A DNA stretch of 64,000 bases from Streptomyces rhizosphaerihabitans (GTDB lineage Bacteria > Actinomycetota > Actinomycetes > Streptomycetales > Streptomycetaceae), in contig NZ_JAODTZ010000026.1 in assembly GCF_025399795.1 (NCBI RefSeq), forward strand, positions 62,001 to 126,000, given 5' to 3'. Position 1 is the first letter of the stretch; each line of letters opens with the position of its first letter. The notes beneath the pieces are model-generated. The model searched no databases. It worked only from the letters and a program-made list of their open reading frames with translations, and was not told the origin of the DNA. This document shows positions 17,199 to 26,604 of this stretch, in pieces. The translations under genes were made by a program, and so were the position numbers.

Positions 17199-17615
17199 AT
17201 GGACACGCCCTTGAACAACCACCACCCCACCGCACCCACGGCGACACCCGCCCAGGAGGCCCTGGACACCCTCGCCGCGAACACCGACGACACCGCGGCG
17301 CTGGACACGCTCGCCGCCAGCGACGTACTGGTGCCCGTGCCGGACGACGCCACCGACGCGGACATCGCCGATCCCCATGCCGTCGCGCTGCCGGTCCTCG
17401 ACCAGCCCGGCGGCGGACAGGTGGTTCCGGTGTTCACCTCCGAGCTGGAGCTGGCCGAGCTCCTCCCCTCCGTCTCGCGCTACCGGCTCGTGCCGCTCGG
17501 CGCGCTCGCCTCCCAGTGGCCGTCGGACGATCTGGCCCTCACGATCGACGCCGCCTCGCCGCACGGCCTGACCCTCACCTCCGAGGGCGTACGCACACTG
17601 CTGGCGCGTCCGTAA
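17199..17615 (+). CDS. SseB-family protein
   Basis: A 138-residue protein. The central block VALPVLDQPGGGQVVPVFTS plus ELELAELLPSVSRYRLVPLG is the SseB N-terminal-domain pattern (a strand reporting a value, then VPVFTSE, then a helix). Actinobacteria carry several such proteins; their function is unknown, the name coming from an E. coli phenotype on serine sensitivity. The first 40 residues are a low-complexity Ala/Thr/Asp helix. The ATG at 17199 fits the start of recognisable sequence. No operon is evident, though the pqqB-like gene follows 167 bp later on the same strand. Confidence 0.75.
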   Translation: MDTPLNNHHPTAPTATPAQEALDTLAANTDDTAALDTLAASDVLVPVPDDATDADIADPHAVALPVLDQPGGGQVVPVFTSELELAELLPSVSRYRLVPLGALASQWPSDDLALTIDAASPHGLTLTSEGVRTLLARP

Positions 17616-17782
17616 GGCTGACGGCCGCGCGACGCGGGCTCCGCCCACGGCCCCGCCCCGGGGGCCGTCGGGTCGGCGTGCGGGTGAAGGACGTCCGGAA
17701 TTGCTCCTTGCCGTGGAGTGGCCCGGCCCGTCCTGAGGGGGAAGATCCCTGGAAAGGCCGCCGCCGAGGAGTGGGGTTTCCC

Positions 17783-18676
17783 TTGAGAGTCGTCCTGCTG
17801 GGCACCGCCGCCGACGGCGGCTTCCCTCAGTGGAACTGTGCCTGCGGGCTCTGCTCGGCGGCCCGCGACGGAAAACTCCCCGCACGCACCCAGGAGTGCG
17901 TCGCCGTCAGCGGCAACTCCCGCGACTGGTGGCTGCTCAACGCCTCACCCGACGTGCGTACGCAGCTGAACGCCACCCCCGCGCTCGCCCCCGGGCCCAG
18001 GGGCACACCCGTGTGCGGCGTCCTGCTGACGGACGCCGAGGCCGATCACGTCATGGGACTGGCCGTGCTGCGCGGCGCCCCGGGACTGAAGGTCTACGCC
18101 GCGCCCCCGGTCCTCGACGCGCTCTCGCCGTTGCGCACCCTGCTCGACCGCCACACCTTGTGGGAATGGGCGGACAGTCTGACCGAGGGCGGATTCGTCC
18201 TGGCCGGGGGACTGGTCGTCAGCGCCCACGCGGTCGGTTCCAAGGCCCCCGGGCACATCGCCGGGACCGCCGCCGACGACGACCGCTGGATGACGGCGTA
18301 CCGGATCGAGGACCTGACCAGCGGGGGTGTGCTCGTCTACGCGCCCTGCCTGGGGGAATGGACACCCGCGCTGGACGGCCTGTTCACCGGGGCGACCTGC
18401 GTCCTGCTCGACGGCACCTTCTATGCGACCGAGGGGACGGACACGGCGGTGCGGGGATCCCATGGGCGGAAGTCCAAGGAGCGCCTTCCCGGGCACCTCC
18501 CGGTCTCCGGCGTGGACGGCAGCCTGGCCGCGCTGGCGCGGCATCCGGACGCACGCGTTGTCTATACCCACCTCGACAGCACGAACCCGCTGCTCGACCC
18601 GGCCACGGACGCCTGTGCGTCGGTGACCGGGGCCGGCGCCGAAATCCTGCCGGACGGAGCGGAGTTCGTGCTGTAG
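17783..18676 (+). CDS. pqqB: PqqB-like metallo-beta-lactamase-fold protein
   Basis: A 297-residue protein starting at a TTG (LRVVLLGTAADGGFPQWNCA), the hallmark PqqB N-terminus. GAGGAG about 11 bp upstream supports the TTG. CACGLC supplies the structural Cys pair. Further blocks are WLLNASPDVRTQL, LTDAEADHVMGLAVLRGAPG, VYAPCLGEWTPAL, LLDGTFYATEGTD and VYTHLDSTNPLLDP. PqqB acts in pyrroloquinoline quinone biosynthesis, where it has been proposed to hydroxylate the precursor. No pqqA, C, D or E is within the window, so the gene is orphaned here; it may serve elsewhere or have another role. Confidence 0.85.
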   Translation: MRVVLLGTAADGGFPQWNCACGLCSAARDGKLPARTQECVAVSGNSRDWWLLNASPDVRTQLNATPALAPGPRGTPVCGVLLTDAEADHVMGLAVLRGAPGLKVYAAPPVLDALSPLRTLLDRHTLWEWADSLTEGGFVLAGGLVVSAHAVGSKAPGHIAGTAADDDRWMTAYRIEDLTSGGVLVYAPCLGEWTPALDGLFTGATCVLLDGTFYATEGTDTAVRGSHGRKSKERLPGHLPVSGVDGSLAALARHPDARVVYTHLDSTNPLLDPATDACASVTGAGAEILPDGAEFVL

Positions 18677-18734
18677 CGGAGGCCGGGTGCGAAGGACCGC
18701 GGCGAAGGGCGGTGGAGGAAGGCTGTGGAGGAGA

Positions 18735-19133
18735 TCAGTCGTGCGGCCGCAGCATGCGGGCGAGCACGGACCGCTGCAGGGGGAGCACCTCGGCGTGCAG
18801 GTCGCGGCCCTTCTGGGTGAGGGCGACCCACACCCCGCGGCGGTCCTCCTGGCAGACGGTGCGTTCCACCAGGCCGTCCTTCTCCAGCCGGCCGATGAGC
18901 CGGGACAGCGCGCTCTGGCTCAGATGGACCCGGCCCGCGATGTTCTGCACCCGGCACTGCTCGCCGGACTCGGTGGCGGTCTCCGAGGCGAGGATGTCCA
19001 GGACCTCGAAGTCACTGGCTCCCAGGCCGTGCGGATGCAACGCGCGGTCGATCTCGCACATCGTGCGCGCGTGCACCGACAGGATGTCCCGCCACTGGTC
19101 CTCCAGCCGGGCATCGGGCGTCTTCGTTGCCAT
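18735..19133 (-). CDS. MarR-family regulator
   Basis: A 132-residue winged-helix regulator starting MATKTPDARLEDQWRDIL. The HTH is CRVQNIAGRVHLSQSALSRL with wing LEKDGLVERTVCQEDRRGVW, then VALTQKGRDLHAEVLPL. The start at 19133 fits the family length; the upstream extension is not protein-like. The ligand is unknown. It lies 165 bp downstream of the VOC gene on the same strand and might regulate it. Confidence 0.88.
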   Translation of the reverse strand: MATKTPDARLEDQWRDILSVHARTMCEIDRALHPHGLGASDFEVLDILASETATESGEQCRVQNIAGRVHLSQSALSRLIGRLEKDGLVERTVCQEDRRGVWVALTQKGRDLHAEVLPLQRSVLARMLRPHD

Positions 19134-19298
19134 AACTGAACGGTAACAGAGATCGGGCCATTGATTGAGTGTGCAACTAGTGCGTCTGCATCGGTCACCG
19201 TTCGCCCGCACTCGGTCACCGTTGGCCGCATCCGGTCGTCGTCGGCCCGTGTCCAGAGGCCGCTCGCCCGCATCCGGAGGGCCAGGCAGGCCTGGCTG

Positions 19299-19649
19299 TC
19301 AGGTGGTGGGGTCCTGGATCAGCCCGACCTGGTTGCCCTCCGCGTCCTTCACCGACGCGACCAGCCTCCCGTTGCCCACGTCCTGGAGCTCCTGGAGCGT
19401 CTCGGCGCCGGCGCCGAGCAGGACCGACAGGGACTCCTTGATGTCGTCGACGTGCCAGAAGGGGACCGGCCCGGTCAGCCCCTTGGCGTGGCCGTTCGGG
19501 TCGAGGCCGACATCCTGACCCGCGTCCTTGAAACCGACGTAGTACGGCTCGTCCACGTACGGTTCCACCCCCAGCAGCGCGGTGAACAGGGCCTTTGCCT
19601 TCGCGATGTCCTTGACGGGGTAGATGATCGTCTTGACTCCGGTGGTCAT
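19299..19649 (-). CDS. VOC-family (glyoxalase-like) protein
   Basis: A 116-residue single vicinal-oxygen-chelate module pair: IIYPVKDIAKAKALFTALLG, EPYYVGFKDAGQDVGLDP, PVPFWHVDDIKESLSVLLGA, LVASVKDAEGNQVGLIQDP. This is the typical beta-alpha-beta-beta-beta layout of VOC proteins close to glyoxalase/bleomycin-resistance types. Metal ligands cannot be settled from sequence alone, as the usual His near the start is absent. The substrate is unknown. It forms a possible pair with the MarR gene downstream. Confidence 0.85.
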   Translation of the reverse strand: MTTGVKTIIYPVKDIAKAKALFTALLGVEPYVDEPYYVGFKDAGQDVGLDPNGHAKGLTGPVPFWHVDDIKESLSVLLGAGAETLQELQDVGNGRLVASVKDAEGNQVGLIQDPTT

Positions 19650-19888
19650 CCCGACTCCTCGTGGTGGGTGGCGGCCGCGTCGGCCGGCTGTCGTGTCGCC
19701 GGTGTTCCGACGGTCCTTTCACGCTAAGCGGGGGGAGGCGCGTATGGCTTCTCGAATCCTGACCGGTGCGCCGGACCTCCCCGGAGCGGGGCCGGGCCCC
19801 GGGGAGATCCGGTCCCGGGGCCCCTGCGTTTCCGGGGCCCGCTCGGGGCGGCCGCTCGGGTGCGCCCCGGTGTGCTCCGGTGCGGCCC

Positions 19889-20920
19889 TCAGGTGGACTC
19901 GCGGCGCACCAGTTCCGTCGGCAGGATCACCGCCGCCGGGTCCTCGCCGCCGATCTGAGCGAGGAGGACCCGGACCATCTCGGAGCTGATGCGGTCCCAG
20001 GGCTGGCGGATGGTGGTGAGGGCCGGGGTGGCGGCCGTGGCGGCGGGGGAGTCGTCGAAGCCGCCGACCGAGACGTCCTCCGGGACCCGGCGGCCGGCCT
20101 TGCGCAGCGCGGCCAGCACGCCCTGGGCCATCAGATCGGAGGCGACGAACACGGCGTCCATGTCCGGGGCGCTCTCGAGGAGCCGTTCGGCGCCCGCCTC
20201 ACCGCTGGCGCGGCTGTAGTCGCCGGAGGCGATGAGCCGGTCGTCGGCCTCGACGCCCGCCTCGGCGAGCACCTCCCGGTAGCCGGCGAGGCGCTCGACA
20301 CCGCCGGGGGTGTCCAGCGGGCCGGTGACCATTCCGATACGGCGCCGCCCGAGGGAGAGCAGGTGCGTGACCATGTCCCGGGCACCGTCCCGGTCGTCGG
20401 CGGCCACGTAACTCACCTTGGAACCGAGGCCGATGGGCTTTCCGCACGCGACGAGCGGCACACCGGCCTCGCGCAACTGCTCGGCGACCGGATCGCCGGA
20501 GTGGCTGGAGACCAGCAGCACCCCGTCGACATGGCCCGCCGTGATGTACCGGGTGATGCGCCGCCGTTCGTCCTGGGTGCCTGCGAGCATCAACAGGAGC
20601 GGGACGTCGTGCGCGGCGAGCGCCTGGGTGCAGCCGCGCAGCAGGACGTTGAAGTTCGGGTCCTCGAAGAACCGCTCCTGGGGCTCGGTCAGCAGGAAGC
20701 CGACCGAGTCGGACCGTCCGGTGATCAGCGAACGGGCGTGCCGGTTCACGACGTAGCCCGTCCTGCGGATGGCGGCGTTGACCGCCTCCGCCGCCGTGGG
20801 GCTCACATAGTGCCCGCCGTTGAGTACGCGTGACACGGTGCCTCGTGAGACACCGGCCTCGCGCGCGACGTCATGGATCGTCGGCGGCTTGCGCCGACCC
20901 CCCGTGTTGCTCATGGTCAT
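19889..20920 (-). CDS. LacI-family repressor of the galactan locus
   Basis: A 343-residue regulator. The N-terminal LacI headpiece is PTIHDVAREAGVSRGTVSRV plus LNGGHYVSPTAAEAVNAAI and the hinge (YVVNRHARSL). The remaining 280 residues form the periplasmic-binding-protein-like sensor (GFDDSPAATAATPALTTIRQ near the end). The start ATG at 20920 overlaps the stop of the upstream permease gene by 4 bp, so the repressor is the last gene of the transporter operon. By context it senses galactose or beta-galacto-oligosaccharides and binds the palindrome at 24241-24256, giving autoregulation of its own operon and control of the divergent GH42 gene. An in-frame ATG at 20914 is an alternative start. Confidence 0.9.
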   Translation of the reverse strand: MTMSNTGGRRKPPTIHDVAREAGVSRGTVSRVLNGGHYVSPTAAEAVNAAIRRTGYVVNRHARSLITGRSDSVGFLLTEPQERFFEDPNFNVLLRGCTQALAAHDVPLLLMLAGTQDERRRITRYITAGHVDGVLLVSSHSGDPVAEQLREAGVPLVACGKPIGLGSKVSYVAADDRDGARDMVTHLLSLGRRRIGMVTGPLDTPGGVERLAGYREVLAEAGVEADDRLIASGDYSRASGEAGAERLLESAPDMDAVFVASDLMAQGVLAALRKAGRRVPEDVSVGGFDDSPAATAATPALTTIRQPWDRISSEMVRVLLAQIGGEDPAAVILPTELVRREST

Positions 20921-21822
20921 GACTTTACGGCTCCGGACAGCAGGTCGAGGCTCCAGAAGCGCTGGATGACCAGGAACAGCGCGACCAGCGGGATGATCGC
21001 GAGCAGGGCGCCGGTGATCACCAGGGTGTACAGGGCCGGGGTGTTGGAGCCCTGTTCGAGGAGGGTGAACAGGCCGAGCGTGATCGGGAACTTCTCGTCG
21101 TCGCTGAGCATGATGTAGGGGAGCAGGAAGTTGTTCCACACGGCCACGAACTGGAACAGGAAGACCGTCACCAGACCGGGCACCATCATGGGCAGCGCGA
21201 CCCGGGTGAAGATCCGCCACTCGCCGGCGCCGTCCATCCGCCCGGCCTCGACCACGTCACCGGGGACGGCCGCGGCGGCGTAGATCCGGGCGAGGTACAC
21301 GCCGTACGGGGACAGGACGAGAGGCAGCAGCACCGACGCGTACGAGTCCGTCAGGTCCGCCTTGGCCATAAGCAGGTACTGCGGGATCGCGAGGATCACC
21401 GGCGGCATCAGCACGCCCGCCATCAGTACATTGAAGATGGTCTCGCGGCCCCGGAAGCGGTAGATCGCGAGGGCGTAGCCGCTGACCGCCGAGACAGCCG
21501 TCGACAGCAGGGCGCCGAGCCCGGCGTAGAGCGCGGAGTTGCCCATCCACTTCCAGTAGATGCCGTCGCGGTAGGCGCTGAGGTCCTTGATGTTCTGGGT
21601 GAACCCGGTGCCCGGCAGGAAGGTGAACGTCGAGAACAGCTCGCGGCCCGACTTGGTGGCCGCGATCACCACCCAGGCGACGGGCAGCAGACAGTAGAGC
21701 GCGCCGAGCAGCAGAGTGAGGGTGGGGACCAGGGCGATCCGGCCGCGCAGGGGCGGTCCCTGGGCGGTGCCGGGGGTGGTGCCCGCGGCCGGTGCGGCCT
21801 TGCGGACGGCAAGAGAACTCAT
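20917..21822 (-). CDS. Sugar ABC transporter permease, MalG/GanQ-like
   Basis: A 301-residue inner-membrane subunit with six helices after a short Ala/Pro tail. The EAA loop that docks the ATPase reads VVEAGRMDGAGEWRIFTRVA followed by LPMMVPG. The conserved end is IQRFWSLDLLSGAVKS. This is the CUT1-family second permease. Start ATG overlaps the stop of the first permease (21819) and its stop overlaps the LacI start, so all four genes are translationally coupled. No ATPase gene is present; Streptomyces CUT1 importers usually share the multitasking MsiK ATPase encoded elsewhere. Confidence 0.92.
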   Translation of the reverse strand: MSSLAVRKAAPAAGTTPGTAQGPPLRGRIALVPTLTLLLGALYCLLPVAWVVIAATKSGRELFSTFTFLPGTGFTQNIKDLSAYRDGIYWKWMGNSALYAGLGALLSTAVSAVSGYALAIYRFRGRETIFNVLMAGVLMPPVILAIPQYLLMAKADLTDSYASVLLPLVLSPYGVYLARIYAAAAVPGDVVEAGRMDGAGEWRIFTRVALPMMVPGLVTVFLFQFVAVWNNFLLPYIMLSDDEKFPITLGLFTLLEQGSNTPALYTLVITGALLAIIPLVALFLVIQRFWSLDLLSGAVKS

Positions 21823-22742
21823 CGTGCTTCCTCCTGCTTGGTACGGGAGTTCGCGGCGCGCAGGAAACCGAAGGACAGGACCAGCGTGACCACGGCGATG
21901 ATCACGGCCTCGGCGGCGGCCGCGTAGATGTCACCGGTGTTGAACGCGTCCCGGTAGACCTTCATCAGCGGACTCCAGGTCGTGGAGACGGAGTTGGTGA
22001 GGGGTTTGAGGGTGGTCGGCTCGCTGAACACCTGGAGCGTGGCGATGATCGAGAAGAAGAAGGTGAGCACCAGGGAGGGCGCCACCATCGGGATCTTGAT
22101 CCGCAGGGCGGTCTGCAGCGGGCCGGCGCCGTCCAGCTTCGCCGCCTCGCGCACCTCGGCCGGGATGGCCTGGAGCGAGGTGTAGATGACGATCATGTTG
22201 AAGCCGGTGCCGCCCCACACCGCGATGTTCGACAGAGCGAGGAACAGCGGGCCGCCGTCCAGCAGGTTCGGCTGCGGCAGGCCCAGTTTGCCGAGAATGA
22301 AGTAGAAGGGGCTGACGTCCGGGAGGTACAGGAATCCCCACAGGAGGGCCGCCACGACGCCGGGGATGGCGTACGGCAGGAAGATCGCGAGCCGGGTGAA
22401 GGGCGCGAGGCGCACCTTCTCCGCATCGAGCATCAGCGCGAAGACCAGCGCGAGGCCGAGCATCACCGGCACGACGATGAGGCCATAGCCCGCCACGCGC
22501 AGCGCGCCGGCGACCAACTCGCTGTCGGTCAGCGCGTCGGTGTAGTTCCTGAGGCCCGCCCAGACTTCGTTGCGGGCACCGGCGCCCAGGCCGAGGCCCT
22601 TGACCTGGACCTTGTGCAGGCTCAGCCAGATCGCGTAGCCGATGGGCAGTGCGAAGAAGAGGACGAAGAGGATCGTCGCGGGGAGGAGAAAACCGTACGG
22701 GGCCCCCTTGACCCCGTACGGCTTCCGGCGTGCGGTCGTCAC
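21819..22742 (-). CDS. Sugar ABC transporter permease, MalF/GanP-like
   Basis: A 307-residue CUT1 permease starting VTTARRKPYGVKGAPYGFLL. Six helices are visible, with the EAA loop VREAAKLDGAGPLQTALRIK followed by IPMVAPS. The GTG at 22742 overlaps the solute-binding-protein stop by 4 bp. It forms the transmembrane channel with the second permease and takes up oligosaccharides captured by the lipoprotein encoded upstream. Confidence 0.92.
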   Translation of the reverse strand: MTTARRKPYGVKGAPYGFLLPATILFVLFFALPIGYAIWLSLHKVQVKGLGLGAGARNEVWAGLRNYTDALTDSELVAGALRVAGYGLIVVPVMLGLALVFALMLDAEKVRLAPFTRLAIFLPYAIPGVVAALLWGFLYLPDVSPFYFILGKLGLPQPNLLDGGPLFLALSNIAVWGGTGFNMIVIYTSLQAIPAEVREAAKLDGAGPLQTALRIKIPMVAPSLVLTFFFSIIATLQVFSEPTTLKPLTNSVSTTWSPLMKVYRDAFNTGDIYAAAAEAVIIAVVTLVLSFGFLRAANSRTKQEEAR

Positions 22743-24061
22743 TGAGCGACCCCGAAGCCCTGCTTCTTGAGGTCGGCGACAGTGGCGTCCTGCATGGTCT
22801 TCAGGGCGGCGCCGAAGTCCGACTTGTTCTTCGCGGCGGCGCCGAAGGCGTCGTTGAAGGACGTGTAGGCCACGTTCACGTTCGGGCCCCACGCGGACGG
22901 CGCGGTGGTCTTGGCGATCTCCGAGGCCTTGGTGTAGAAGTCCGGCTGGTTGGAGAAGAAGGCCGGCGGCTGCGCGAACGCGTCACTGGTCTGCGCGCTC
23001 GTGGACGCCGGGTAGATGCCGCTCTCCTTGGCCAGCGCGGCCACCGCCTGCGGGTCCGTGTTCAGCCAGGCGGCGAACTTCGCGGCGGCCGCCTTGTGCG
23101 GGGAGTCCGTGGTGACGGCCGTCGAGGAGCCGCCCCAGCTGCCGGTGACGTTCTCGCCGGCTGACCACTGCGGCAGCGGGGCCATCGCCCACTTGCCCGT
23201 GGTCTGCGGGGCCGCCGTGGTCAGGGTGCCGGGCGCCCACACCGCGCTGACCCAGGCGATCTCCTTGCCGGTGTTCAGCGCCTTGTTCCAGGCCGGCTGG
23301 TACATCGGCTGGTTGTCGATCGCGCCCTCCTTGACGAGACCGCCCCAGAAGTCGGCGACCTTCCGGGTGGCCGCGTCGTCGATGCCGACCTTCCACTTGT
23401 CGCCGGAGGCGGTCCACCACTTGGCACCCGCCTGCTGGGCCAGACCGGCGAACTGGCCGGAGTCGTTGGCGGAGAAGGTGGTCAGGGCCTTGTCCGGCGC
23501 CTTCTTCTTCAGCGCGCGGGCGGTCTCGGCGAACTGCTCCCAGGTCGTCGGAACCGTCAGGCCGTACTTCTTGAACAGGTCCGCGCGGTAGTAGAACATC
23601 ATCGGGCCGATGTCCTGCGGGATCGCGTAGACCGCGTCCGTACCCAGCGTCGTCTGCTGCCACACGCCGTCGGCGAACTTGGTCTTCGCCTCCTTCGACT
23701 CGGCGGCTATGTCGGCGAGCGCGTCGTTGCTGACCAGCGTCGGCAGCGCCTGGTACTCGGCCTGGACCAGGTCCGGTGCCTTCTTCGCCTTGTGCGCGGT
23801 GAGGATCTTGGTGATGAGCGTGTCGCCCGAGGCCTGCTTCTTCACCTCGACGGTGATCTGCTGCTGCTTCCCCGGCCCCTTGTTCCAGAGGTCGACGACC
23901 TTGTCCATGCCCGGCGCCCAGGTCCAGAACGTCAGTGTCGCGGGTCCGGACTGGGATGCGCTCTTGTCGTCGTCCGACGAGCCGCAGGCGGCGAGCGAGG
24001 TGGCGCCGAGGACGACGGCGATGGTGCTGGCCACGAGGCGGTTGTGCTTCGTGATGGGCAT
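22739..24061 (-). CDS. Sugar-binding lipoprotein of the ABC importer
   Basis: A 440-residue extracellular solute-binding protein, family 1. Lipoprotein signal MPITKHNRLVASTIAVVLGA ending in lipobox SLAAC with Cys26 as the lipid anchor, then a Ser/Asp linker. The fold follows: LTFWTWAPGMDKVVDLW, ITKILTAHKAKKAPDLVQ, GTDAVYAIPQDIGPMMFYY, DLFKKYGLTVPTTWEQF. AGGGGAG lies 7 bp before the ATG. By its neighbours (GH53 and GH42) it should bind beta-1,4-galacto-oligosaccharides. It is the first gene of the transporter-LacI operon. Confidence 0.92.
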   Translation of the reverse strand: MPITKHNRLVASTIAVVLGATSLAACGSSDDDKSASQSGPATLTFWTWAPGMDKVVDLWNKGPGKQQQITVEVKKQASGDTLITKILTAHKAKKAPDLVQAEYQALPTLVSNDALADIAAESKEAKTKFADGVWQQTTLGTDAVYAIPQDIGPMMFYYRADLFKKYGLTVPTTWEQFAETARALKKKAPDKALTTFSANDSGQFAGLAQQAGAKWWTASGDKWKVGIDDAATRKVADFWGGLVKEGAIDNQPMYQPAWNKALNTGKEIAWVSAVWAPGTLTTAAPQTTGKWAMAPLPQWSAGENVTGSWGGSSTAVTTDSPHKAAAAKFAAWLNTDPQAVAALAKESGIYPASTSAQTSDAFAQPPAFFSNQPDFYTKASEIAKTTAPSAWGPNVNVAYTSFNDAFGAAAKNKSDFGAALKTMQDATVADLKKQGFGVAQ

Positions 24062-24240
24062 GGAACGTTCTCCCCTGACCTGGGCCTCCGCCTGCTGCGG
24101 AGGCCTGCCCTGTTCTTGCGCGGGTCGCGTTGGGGCGCGTCTGCCGGTACCGGGACCGCGACCGTGTTCTCGACCCTCAGGGCCTTCGCACAGTCGCCTC
24201 TCGACACCGGAGCGCCTCCTTCGGCACACTCGCGGTGCTT

Positions 24241-24307
24241 CTGTGAGCGTTCACAGTAGAGAAACATCCCGGACACTTGTCAATGGTTGTTGCTGTGCGG
24301 TTATGTT
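24241..24307. promoter_or_regulatory. LacI operator and divergent promoters of galactan locus
   Basis: CTGTGAGCGTTCACAG (24241-24256) is a near-perfect 16-bp palindrome of the LacI type. On the minus strand TTGACA (24283-24278) and TCTACT (24260-24255) are 17 bp apart, a good promoter for the binding-protein operon whose -10 and start the operator covers. On the plus strand TTGTCA (24277-24282) and TTATGT (24301-24306) could serve the GH42 gene. I found no second copy near the GH53 gene. Confidence 0.65.
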
Positions 24308-24370
24308 GGGCTCACGCCGCTGGCGCTGTGTGTGCACGTTCCCAAATGATCGATTACATGGGAGAGATCC

Positions 24371-26392
24371 ATGCCGGAGACCAACCCCAAGGGCCTCACC
24401 GGGCTCGCCTTCGGTGGGGACTACAACCCCGAGCAGTGGCCGGAAAGCGTCTGGCCCGAGGATGTCCGGTTGATGCGCGAGGCAGGCGTCACGATGGTGA
24501 GCGTCGGGATCTTCTCCTGGGCGCTGCTCGAACCGGTTCCGGGCACTTACGAGTTCGGCTGGCTCGACCGCCTGCTCGACCTGCTGCACAAGAACGGCAT
24601 ACGCGCGGACCTGGGCACCCCGACCGTCGCACCGCCCGCCTGGTTCTACCGCGAACACCCTGAAGCGCTCCCCGTTGCCGCCGACGGCACCCGCTACGCC
24701 TTCGGATCACGCGGCGCCATCTGCCACAGCAACAGCGACTACCGGGCGGCAGCCGCCTCCATCACCACACGGCTCGCGACCCGGTACGCCGACCACCCCG
24801 CACTCGCCCTGTGGCACGTCCACAACGAGTACGGCGTCCCCGTCTCCGCCTGCTACTGCGATTCCTGCGCCGCGCACTTCCGCACCTGGCTGACCACCAC
24901 CTACGGCACCATCGACGAGCTCAACGAGGCCTGGGGAACCGCCTTCTGGGGCCAGCGCTACGCCGGCTTCGACCAGGTCGACCCGCCGCGCATCACCCCG
25001 ACCGTCGGCAATCCCGCGCAGGCGCTGGACTACAAGAGGTTCGCCGACACGACCATGCGCGAGAACTTCGTGGCCGAGCGGGACATCCTGCACCGCCTCG
25101 CGCCCGGCATCCCGGTGACCACCAACTTCATGACGGCCCTCAGCCAGTGCGACTCCGTCGACTACTGGGCATGGGGCCGCGAGGTCGACCTGGTCACCAA
25201 CGACCACTACCTGATGACCGACGGCCGCCGCACCCACGTGAACCTCGCGATGGCCGCCGACCTCACCCGATCGGTCGCGGGCGGCGCGCCCTGGCTGCTC
25301 CTCGAACACTCCACCTCGGGCGTCAACTGGCAGCCCCGCAACCCCGCCAAGGCGCCCGGACAGATGGCCCGCAACTCCCTCTCCCACGTGGCGCGCGGCT
25401 CCGAGGGCGCCATGTTCTTCCAGTGGCGGCAGTCCCGGCGCGGCGCCGAGAAGTTCCACTCCTCGATGCTGCCGCACGCCGGCACCGACTCACGCGTGTG
25501 GCGCGAGGTCGTCGAACTCGGCGCGTCCATCGACTCGTTGGCCGCCGTCAAGGGAACCCGCACGGTCGCCGACGTGGCCGTGCTGTGGGACTGGCAGTCG
25601 TGGTGGGCGCAGAGCCTGCAGTGGCGTCCCAGCGAGGACCACGACGCACGCGAGCGCGCCGACGCCTTCTACGAGGCCCTCTACGACCGCCACCTCACGG
25701 TCGACTTCGCGCACCCGGAAGCCGACTTGTCAGCCTATCCCCTTGTCGTCGTACCCGCGCTCTATCTGATGACCGAGGCCGCGGGGAACAATCTCAGGGA
25801 GTACGTCGACAACGGTGGCACCCTGCTCGTCTCGTACTTCTCCGGCATCGTCGACGAGCACGACGCCGTGCACGAGGGCCCCCACCCCGGCGCCCTGCGG
25901 GACGTACTCGGCCTGACCGTCGAGGAGTTCTCCCCGCTGCTTCAAGGCGAGCTCGTCCGGATCACCGGGCCCGACGGATCCGAACTCACCGGCGACGTGT
26001 GGACCGAGTTCGTGGTGCCGCGCGGCGCCGAGACCGTCTGGACGTACGCCGACGGGCTCACCGCCGGCCACCCGGCGGTCACCCGGCATCAGAGCGGCGC
26101 CGGCTCGGCCTGGTACGTGTCGACGCGCCTCGGAGCCGGGGGACTCGACGCCCTGATCGGCTGGGTGGCCGAAGACGCGCGCATCGCGCCGCGCGCGGAT
26201 CTGCCCCGCGATGTCGAAGTGGTGCGTCGCACCGGCGAGTCGGGCACCTACGTCTTCGCCGTCAACCACACCTCGTCGGACGCCAAGGTGCCGCTGGACG
26301 CGCACGGCACCGAGCTTCTGACGGGCGAACGCGCCGCCGGCCGCCTCGCTGTCCCGGCGGGCGCCGTCCGGGTCGTCCGCCTCGACCGCTGA
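24371..26392 (+). CDS. GH42 beta-galactosidase
   Basis: A 673-residue cytoplasmic glycosidase without a signal peptide. N-terminal FGGDYNPEQWPESVWPEDV is diagnostic of GH42. Acid/base Glu153 lies in WHVHNEYGVP and nucleophile Glu312 in WLLLEHSTSGVNWQ. The zinc cysteines are the ICHSNSDY Cys and the cluster CYCDSCAAHF (about 160-165). The barrel is followed by the trimerisation domain (LVVVPALYLMTEAAG) and a small C-terminal beta domain. It should split beta-galacto-oligosaccharides imported by the divergent ABC system to galactose. It is divergent from that operon across the LacI operator. Equivalent to B. subtilis GanA in role. Confidence 0.95.
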   Translation: MPETNPKGLTGLAFGGDYNPEQWPESVWPEDVRLMREAGVTMVSVGIFSWALLEPVPGTYEFGWLDRLLDLLHKNGIRADLGTPTVAPPAWFYREHPEALPVAADGTRYAFGSRGAICHSNSDYRAAAASITTRLATRYADHPALALWHVHNEYGVPVSACYCDSCAAHFRTWLTTTYGTIDELNEAWGTAFWGQRYAGFDQVDPPRITPTVGNPAQALDYKRFADTTMRENFVAERDILHRLAPGIPVTTNFMTALSQCDSVDYWAWGREVDLVTNDHYLMTDGRRTHVNLAMAADLTRSVAGGAPWLLLEHSTSGVNWQPRNPAKAPGQMARNSLSHVARGSEGAMFFQWRQSRRGAEKFHSSMLPHAGTDSRVWREVVELGASIDSLAAVKGTRTVADVAVLWDWQSWWAQSLQWRPSEDHDARERADAFYEALYDRHLTVDFAHPEADLSAYPLVVVPALYLMTEAAGNNLREYVDNGGTLLVSYFSGIVDEHDAVHEGPHPGALRDVLGLTVEEFSPLLQGELVRITGPDGSELTGDVWTEFVVPRGAETVWTYADGLTAGHPAVTRHQSGAGSAWYVSTRLGAGGLDALIGWVAEDARIAPRADLPRDVEVVRRTGESGTYVFAVNHTSSDAKVPLDAHGTELLTGERAAGRLAVPAGAVRVVRLDR

Positions 26393-26604
26393 CGGGGCCG
26401 CCGGTCGAGCGGGCCGTCCGAGGCGTGTGACCGGGCGGCCAACCGGCCTCCGGCTCACGGGACTTGCCTGTGGCCCGGCCCGCCCCGGTGGCGAGCTCCG
26501 GCGGCCGGCCGGGGCGGTGAGCCGAGTGACCGCACCAGATGCCACCGGTTCCGCCGATCCGGCCGAACCGCACACGCCGCCGGGTCCGCCGATCCGGTGG
26601 CGTC

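Noticed and set aside
14030..17437. 1135-codon open frame on the minus strand opposite the amylase
   Set aside because: It is antisense to a clearly real secreted amylase; long antisense frames are expected in DNA with about 90 percent GC at third positions, and the translation is Val/Gly/Arg-rich with no domain.
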